From Streptomyces sp. NBC_00358 (lineage in GTDB: Bacteria; Actinomycetota; Actinomycetes; Streptomycetales; Streptomycetaceae), in the NCBI RefSeq assembly GCF_036099295.1, contig NZ_CP107976.1, positions 7,006,001-7,070,000 of the forward strand: a stretch of DNA of 64,000 nt, written 5' to 3'. Of the stretch, positions 59,744-64,000 are shown in pieces (the first letter of the stretch is position 1; each line of letters opens with the position of its first letter). The position numbers were made by a program, and so were the translations under genes. Under the pieces are notes generated by a model, which worked only from the letters and a program-made list of their open reading frames with translations, ran no database searches and had not been told where the DNA came from.

Positions 59744-61273
59744 GTGGCAGCAGCACCAGTCTGGAGTGTCGACCCCCGTACCGGGAAGCAGCGGGAACAG
59801 GTCGCGGTGGAGGCCACGGCCCAGGAGGTGGACGAGACCGTCCGCGCCGCGAACGCCGCCCGTCCCGCGCTCGTCGACCGCACCGTCCGCGCCGCGTTCC
59901 TGCGCACCGCCGCCGACCTGCTCGAAGGCTCCAAGGACCACCTCGTCGAGGCCGCCGACGCGGAGACCGCGCTCGGCCCGGTCCGGCTCACCGGCGAACT
60001 CGCCCGCACCTGCTACCAGTTGCGCGCCTTCGCCTCGATCGTCGACGAGGGTGCCTTCCTCGACGTCGTCATCAACCACCCCGACGGCACGGCGACCCCG
60101 CCGATCCCGGACCTGCGCCGCTACAAGGTGCCGCTGGGCGTCGTCGCCGTGTACTCGGCCTCGAACTTCCCCTTCGCCTTCTCGGTCGCCGGCGGCGACA
60201 CCGCGAGCGCGCTGGCCGCGGGCTGCCCGGTCGTGGTCAAGGCCCACCCCGACCACCCGGCGCTCTCCGAGCTGGTCGCGGCCGTCCTGCGCCGCGCCGC
60301 CGCCCGGCACGACATCCCCGAGGGGGTCATCGGTCTCGTCCACGGCTTCGAGGCCGGGGTCGAGCTGGTCCGCCACCCGCTGGTCGCCGCGGCCGGGTTC
60401 ACCGGCTCGGTCCGTGGCGGGCGCGCGCTGTTCGACGCGGCCTCGTCGCGTCCGGTGCCGATCCCGTTCCACGGTGAGCTCGGCTCCCTCAACCCCGTCG
60501 TCGTCACCGAGGCCGCGGCCGCCGAGCGTGCCGAGGAGATCGGCGCGGGACTCGCCGGATCGATGACGCTGGGCGTCGGTCAGTTCTGTGTGAAGCCGGG
60601 CCTGGTGCTCGCTCCGGCCGGCGCGGCGGGCGACCGTCTGCTGAAGTCCCTGACCGACGCGGTGAGCGACACCGCTTCCGGGGTCCTGCTCGACCACCGC
60701 ATGCGCGACAACTTCATCGCCGGGGTCGCCGAGCGCGCCGGACTCCCCGACGTACAGGCCCCGGTGACACCGGGCGCGGGCGGCGAGCACACGGTGAGCC
60801 CCGGCTTCCTGACCGTGCCCGCGAGCAGGCTCGCGGCCGGGGGCGAGCACGACCTGCTCCTGGAGGAGTGCTTCGGGCCGCTCACGGTCGTGGCGCGCTA
60901 CGAGGACGAGTCCGAGGCCGGCGCGGTGCTCTCCCGGCTGCCGGGCAACCTCACGGCCACCGTGCAGCTCTCCGCGGAGGAGGCGGCGGGCGAGGGGCGC
61001 GGCGCGGAGATCCTCGCCGAACTGACCTCCCTGGCGGGCCGCGTGCTGGTGAACGGCTGGCCGACCGGCGTCGCCGTGGCCCCGGCCCAGCATCACGGGG
61101 GCCCGTACCCGGCGACGACCTCGACGTCCACCTCGGTCGGCGGCAGCGCCATCGAGCGCTGGATGCGGCCGGTGGCCTACCAGGGTGTGCCCGAGGCCCT
61201 GCTGCCGCCGGAGCTGCGCGACGACAACCCGCTGGGGCTGCCGCGGCGGTACGACGGGCGCCTGGAGCGATAA
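59744..61273 (+). CDS. aldehyde dehydrogenase, likely alpha-ketoglutarate semialdehyde
   Basis: The 509-residue ALDH has SASNFPFAFS (N141), VVVKAHPDHP (K166), FHGELGSLNPV (general base E245) and GQFCVKPGLV (nucleophile C282). The pattern around the Cys and the HPDGTATPPIPDLRRYKVPLGVVAVYSASNFPF stretch are those of 2,5-dioxovalerate (alpha-ketoglutarate semialdehyde) dehydrogenases. The GTG at 59744 has GAAGGGA 6 nt upstream; 59699 is an alternative. It would finish both the uronate and the arabinonate routes encoded elsewhere in the window, giving alpha-ketoglutarate. Confidence 0.87.
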   Translation: MAAAPVWSVDPRTGKQREQVAVEATAQEVDETVRAANAARPALVDRTVRAAFLRTAADLLEGSKDHLVEAADAETALGPVRLTGELARTCYQLRAFASIVDEGAFLDVVINHPDGTATPPIPDLRRYKVPLGVVAVYSASNFPFAFSVAGGDTASALAAGCPVVVKAHPDHPALSELVAAVLRRAAARHDIPEGVIGLVHGFEAGVELVRHPLVAAAGFTGSVRGGRALFDAASSRPVPIPFHGELGSLNPVVVTEAAAAERAEEIGAGLAGSMTLGVGQFCVKPGLVLAPAGAAGDRLLKSLTDAVSDTASGVLLDHRMRDNFIAGVAERAGLPDVQAPVTPGAGGEHTVSPGFLTVPASRLAAGGEHDLLLEECFGPLTVVARYEDESEAGAVLSRLPGNLTATVQLSAEEAAGEGRGAEILAELTSLAGRVLVNGWPTGVAVAPAQHHGGPYPATTSTSTSVGGSAIERWMRPVAYQGVPEALLPPELRDDNPLGLPRRYDGRLER

Positions 61274-61429
61274 CCCCCGGCCGGTGTCCGTGGGGCCCGG
61301 TGTCCGAGTCGGTGCCCGCCGGTTCCGCCGGTCTCCGCCGGGCCGCCGGTGTCGCGGGTGCCGCGTGTTCGATCACGCGGCACCCCGAGTCCGCCGAGGG
61401 TGCCGCCGTGGACCTGAGAGACTCGGGGC

Positions 61430-62038
61430 ATGGACGTCACACTCCCCGAACTCCCCTTCTCCCTCCGCACCTACGGCCCCGGCGGGCACTGGTCGTACGA
61501 GGACGGTGTGCTCACCGGCTGGGCCGGGCCCCGGCAGGACCGCTTCGTACCGCCCACCGGTGAAGGACTCGACCCGGCCTCGGACGCGCCCCGGCTGCTC
61601 GGCTCGCCCGAGGGGGACTTCCAGCTCATCGCCCGCGTGACGGTCGGTTTCGGGGCGGCCTTCGACGCGGGCGTGCTCTACGTCCATGTCGGGGAGCGGG
61701 CCTGGGCGAAGCTGTGCCTGGAGTACTCCCCGGACGTGCCCACCGTCTGCACGGTGGTCACCCGGGGACACTCCGACGATGCCAACTCCTTCACCGTGGA
61801 GGGCAGTTCCGTCTGGCTGCGGGTGAGCCGCACGGACCGTGCCTTCGCCTTCCACGCCTCCCGCGACGGCGAGCGCTGGACCTTCGTCCGCCTCTTCACC
61901 CTGGCCGACGAGAAGGAGACGGGGGCGGCGCTGGTGGGCTTCATGACCCAGTCGCCGATGGGGGAGGGCTGTGTGGTGACGTACGACGGAATCGAGTTCC
62001 GGCCCGACTGGCCGAGCGACCTCCGCGACGGCAGCTAG
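61430..62038 (+). CDS. DUF1349-family protein
   Basis: The 202-residue protein is an all-beta concanavalin-like fold of the DUF1349 type: LIARVTVGFGAAFDAGVLYVHVGERAWAKLCLEYSPDVPTVCTVVTRGHSDDANS, WLRVSRTDRAFAFHASRDGERWTFVRLF and TGAALVGFMTQSPMGEGCVVTYDGIEF. There is no signal peptide. Members resemble carbohydrate-binding or regulatory proteins (yeast Regulation-of-G-related) of unknown activity. Confidence 0.88.
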   Translation: MDVTLPELPFSLRTYGPGGHWSYEDGVLTGWAGPRQDRFVPPTGEGLDPASDAPRLLGSPEGDFQLIARVTVGFGAAFDAGVLYVHVGERAWAKLCLEYSPDVPTVCTVVTRGHSDDANSFTVEGSSVWLRVSRTDRAFAFHASRDGERWTFVRLFTLADEKETGAALVGFMTQSPMGEGCVVTYDGIEFRPDWPSDLRDGS

Positions 62039-62110
62039 CGAGCGTCGCCGGTCCGGTTCGGCGCCCGGCGGGTGCGGAACCGGACCGGTGGCGGGCACGT
62101 CCTCAGTTGC

Positions 62111-62653
62111 ATGATCGAGGACCGTGTGGACCATGTGGGCCGGATGATCAGGACCGCCCTCCCCGCCGAGGCGGCCGGTGTCGCCGAACTGCACGCCCGC
62201 GCCCGGGCGACGTACTACCCCGGCGGGGTGCCGCAGGACGGCACCGACTGGCTCGCCGGCTGGCGGAGCGCCATCGAGCGCCCCGACGGCCATGTGCTGT
62301 GTGTCGTGCAGGACGCCCGGATCGTGGGCATCGCCTCTTTCCGTACGGCCGAGGGCGCACCCGCCGACACGGTCAAGCTCTACCAGTTCCATGTCGACCC
62401 CGACCGCTGGCGGGCCGGTGTCGGCACGGCCCTGCACGCGGCCTGCGTGGAGGAGTGGAGGGCGGACGGGAAGAGCGCGGCGACGCTCGACGTGCACGTC
62501 GACAACCTGCGCGCCCAGGCCTTCTACGCCCGCCTCGGCTGGGTCCCGGACCCGGAGAACCCGCCCGCCGAGGGCGATCACCACCGGTATCTGCGGTACG
62601 CGGTGACGGGGACCGGACCCGGAACGGCTCCCCGGGCGGTGCCCGGGGAATGA
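62111..62653 (+). CDS. GNAT-family N-acetyltransferase
   Basis: The protein (about 180 residues) has the GNAT fold: IRTALPAEAAGVAELHARAR, VVQDARIVGIASF, KLYQFHVDPDRWRAGVGTALHAACVEEWRADG with the R/Q-x-x-G-x-G/A loop, and DVHVDNLRAQAFYARLGWVPD. The ATG at 62144 is a possible shorter start; neither has a strong ribosome site. The substrate is unknown. Confidence 0.82.
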   Translation: MIEDRVDHVGRMIRTALPAEAAGVAELHARARATYYPGGVPQDGTDWLAGWRSAIERPDGHVLCVVQDARIVGIASFRTAEGAPADTVKLYQFHVDPDRWRAGVGTALHAACVEEWRADGKSAATLDVHVDNLRAQAFYARLGWVPDPENPPAEGDHHRYLRYAVTGTGPGTAPRAVPGE

Positions 62654-62731
62654 CCCGAGCCGTTTGAACGTTCACATACTGACGTCCCCGGAGGGTGTCC
62701 CGTATCCGCACGACCTGAAGAGAGCCGAAGA

Positions 62732-63451
62732 ATGCGCGTCGAAATCTGGAGCGACATCGCCTGCCCCTGGTGTTATGTCGGAAAGGCCCGTTTCGAGAAG
62801 GCGCTGGACGCCTTCCCGCACCGGGACCAGGTCGAGGTCGTGCACCGTTCCTTCGAACTCGACCCGGGCCGCGCCAAGGGCGACATCCAGCCGGTGATCA
62901 CGATGCTCACCAAGAAGTACGGCATGAGTGAGACCCAGGCCCAGGCGGGCGAGGAGAACCTCGGCACGCAGGCCGCCGCCGAGGGCCTCGCGTACCGCAC
63001 CCGGGACCGCGACCACGGCAACACCTTCGACATGCACCGCCTGCTGCACCTCGCCAAGGCGCGGGGCCGTCAGGACGAGCTGATCGGTCTGTTCTACCGG
63101 GCCAACTTCGCCGAGGAGCGGACCGTCTTCGGTGACGACGAGCGGCTCGTGGAGCTGGCCGTCGCCGCCGGCCTCGACGAAGGCGAGGCCCGCCGGGTGC
63201 TCGCCGACCCGGCCGCCTACGCCGACGACGTCCGCGCCGACGAGCGCGAGGCCGCCGAGCTGGGCGCGAACGGCGTCCCCTTCTTCGTCCTCGACCGCAC
63301 CTACGGCGTCTCCGGCGCACAGCCCGCCGAGGTCTTCGCCCAGGCGCTGGCCCAGGCCTGGGGCGAGCGTCCGCAGCTCACCCTGATCCAGGACGAAGGC
63401 GGCGACGCGGAGGCCTGCGGTCCGGACGGCTGCGCCGTTCCCCAGCACTGA
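62732..63451 (+). CDS. DsbA-family oxidoreductase, FrnE-like
   Basis: The 239-residue thioredoxin-fold protein has the redox motif CPWC (C11, C14) right after the first strand, an inserted helical domain (about residues 60-170) and the cis-Pro loop NGVPFFVLDRTYGVSGAQP. The C-terminal tail holds two more cysteines (EACGPDGCAV). It lacks a signal peptide, as do FrnE-type proteins, which act in the cytosol in polyketide or oxidative-stress settings. AGAGCCGAAGA precedes the ATG. Confidence 0.9.
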   Translation: MRVEIWSDIACPWCYVGKARFEKALDAFPHRDQVEVVHRSFELDPGRAKGDIQPVITMLTKKYGMSETQAQAGEENLGTQAAAEGLAYRTRDRDHGNTFDMHRLLHLAKARGRQDELIGLFYRANFAEERTVFGDDERLVELAVAAGLDEGEARRVLADPAAYADDVRADEREAAELGANGVPFFVLDRTYGVSGAQPAEVFAQALAQAWGERPQLTLIQDEGGDAEACGPDGCAVPQH

Positions 63452-63602
63452 CCGGCGCGGGCCGGATTCCCGGCGCCGGGAGACGCGGGTCGTGTCCCGG
63501 CGCCGAAAGGCGCAGGTCGGAGCCGATTCATAAGCGCTCCTTGGGGGAATCACGTAAAAGTCCGCAATGGACTTGGGCATGTTCGGGGCCCAGAGTGGTC
63601 CC

Positions 63603-64000
63603 ATGGAGACCTTCGAGACCCTCGTCCGTTCCGAGTTCGCCGCGAAGAACACCTATCTGAACACCGCGAGTACCGGACTGCTCCCGGCCCGCACCGTGGC
63701 CGCGATGCGGGCCGCCGTGGAGTCGGTGGCCGCCGGGCAGCCCGCCGACATGTTCGCGGACGTCGAGGCGGCCCGCTCGTCGTTCGCCCGGCTCGTCGGG
63801 GTGCCCGACGGCCGGGTGGCGGCCGGGGCCTCGGTCGCCGTGTACAGCGGACTGATCGCGGCCTCGCTGCCGCCGGGTGCCGAAGTCCTCACCGCGGAGG
63901 CGGACTTCAGCTCCGTCGTGACCCCCTTCCACGTCCGCGGCGACCTCAAGGTCCGCGCCGTCCCGCTGGAGCGGATCGCCGAATCCGTGCACTCGGGCAC
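63603..64000 (+). CDS. class V aminotransferase-like protein, 3' end outside window
   Basis: From the ATG at 63603 the frame stays open to the window edge (132 codons). It reads METFETLVRSEFAAKNTYLN, then TASTGLLPARTVAAMRAAVESV and PPGAEVLTAEADFSSVVTPFHV, the N-terminal part of a PLP-dependent class V (cysteine-desulfurase-like) enzyme. The catalytic Lys would lie beyond the edge. An AGTCC-GCAAT-GGACT hairpin sits upstream at 63557-63571. Confidence 0.82.
   Translation, partial: METFETLVRSEFAAKNTYLNTASTGLLPARTVAAMRAAVESVAAGQPADMFADVEAARSSFARLVGVPDGRVAAGASVAVYSGLIAASLPPGAEVLTAEADFSSVVTPFHVRGDLKVRAVPLERIAESVHSG

Noticed and set aside
63532..63543. Third LacI-type site (ATAAGCGCTCC)
   Set aside because: Lacks the full AAGCGCTT palindrome and the CGTAGC flank, and is not near sugar genes.

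Overview
The window looks like chromosomal DNA of a Streptomyces (or close relative). It has very high GC with strong third-position GC bias, dense 4-bp ATGA/GTGA overlaps between genes, twin-arginine signal peptides, SigE-family ECF sigma factors, many GGAGG-type ribosome sites and the usual actinobacterial families (TIGR03086, AzgA permease, TerD proteins, DUF4097 next to a DrrAB-type ABC pump). No canonical tRNA, rRNA or CRISPR array was found. All calls rest on reading the sequence; no database search was run.

Layout. 1-3 kb is a scarred edge: a lower-GC small membrane protein, the tail of an IS5-type transposase, an ankyrin/HEAT-repeat protein and the C-terminus of a tyrosine integrase. 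3-16.9 kb is housekeeping or accessory: two acetyltransferase/HAD genes, an ECF sigma factor with a membrane partner, a DapA homologue, a coupled pair of unknown genes, a YihY membrane protein, an HTH/AHSA1 pair, a secreted nuclease, and a PhoX phosphatase behind a PHO box. 16.97-19 kb is the most striking part: three tandem Y-RNA-like non-coding RNAs, two carrying circularly permuted tRNA mimics, directly upstream of a Ro60 (TROVE) gene. 19-25.5 kb holds a TerA-like protein and a sugar/polyol ABC uptake operon with a dehydrogenase and a DeoR regulator.

25.8-29 kb and 36.8-52.9 kb together look like a pectin/arabinan utilisation locus. Secreted enzymes (two pectinesterases, PL1 and PL9-type pectate lyases, a rhamnogalacturonan-acetylesterase-like SGNH protein) lie next to a GH43 enzyme and a binding-protein ABC importer. 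Cytosolic enzymes can carry uronate through uronate dehydrogenase and 5-dehydro-4-deoxyglucarate dehydratase, and arabinonate through an IlvD/Edd dehydratase and a DapA-family enzyme. Both routes would meet at alpha-ketoglutarate semialdehyde, and the semialdehyde dehydrogenase encoded at 59.7-61.3 kb next to an IclR regulator would feed it to the TCA cycle. Lactonase, aldarate dehydratase and the unsaturated-uronate branch (KduI/KduD/KdgK) are not in the window.

Between and after these lie an MFS transporter, a DrrAB-type ABC exporter with a divergent HTH/GbsR regulator, a serine hydrolase, a TIGR03086 protein, a secreted HAD phosphatase, a second ECF sigma/membrane-protein pair, a purine permease, a penicillin-binding protein, a DUF1349 protein, an acetyltransferase, a FrnE-like DsbA protein, and an aminotransferase cut off by the right edge.
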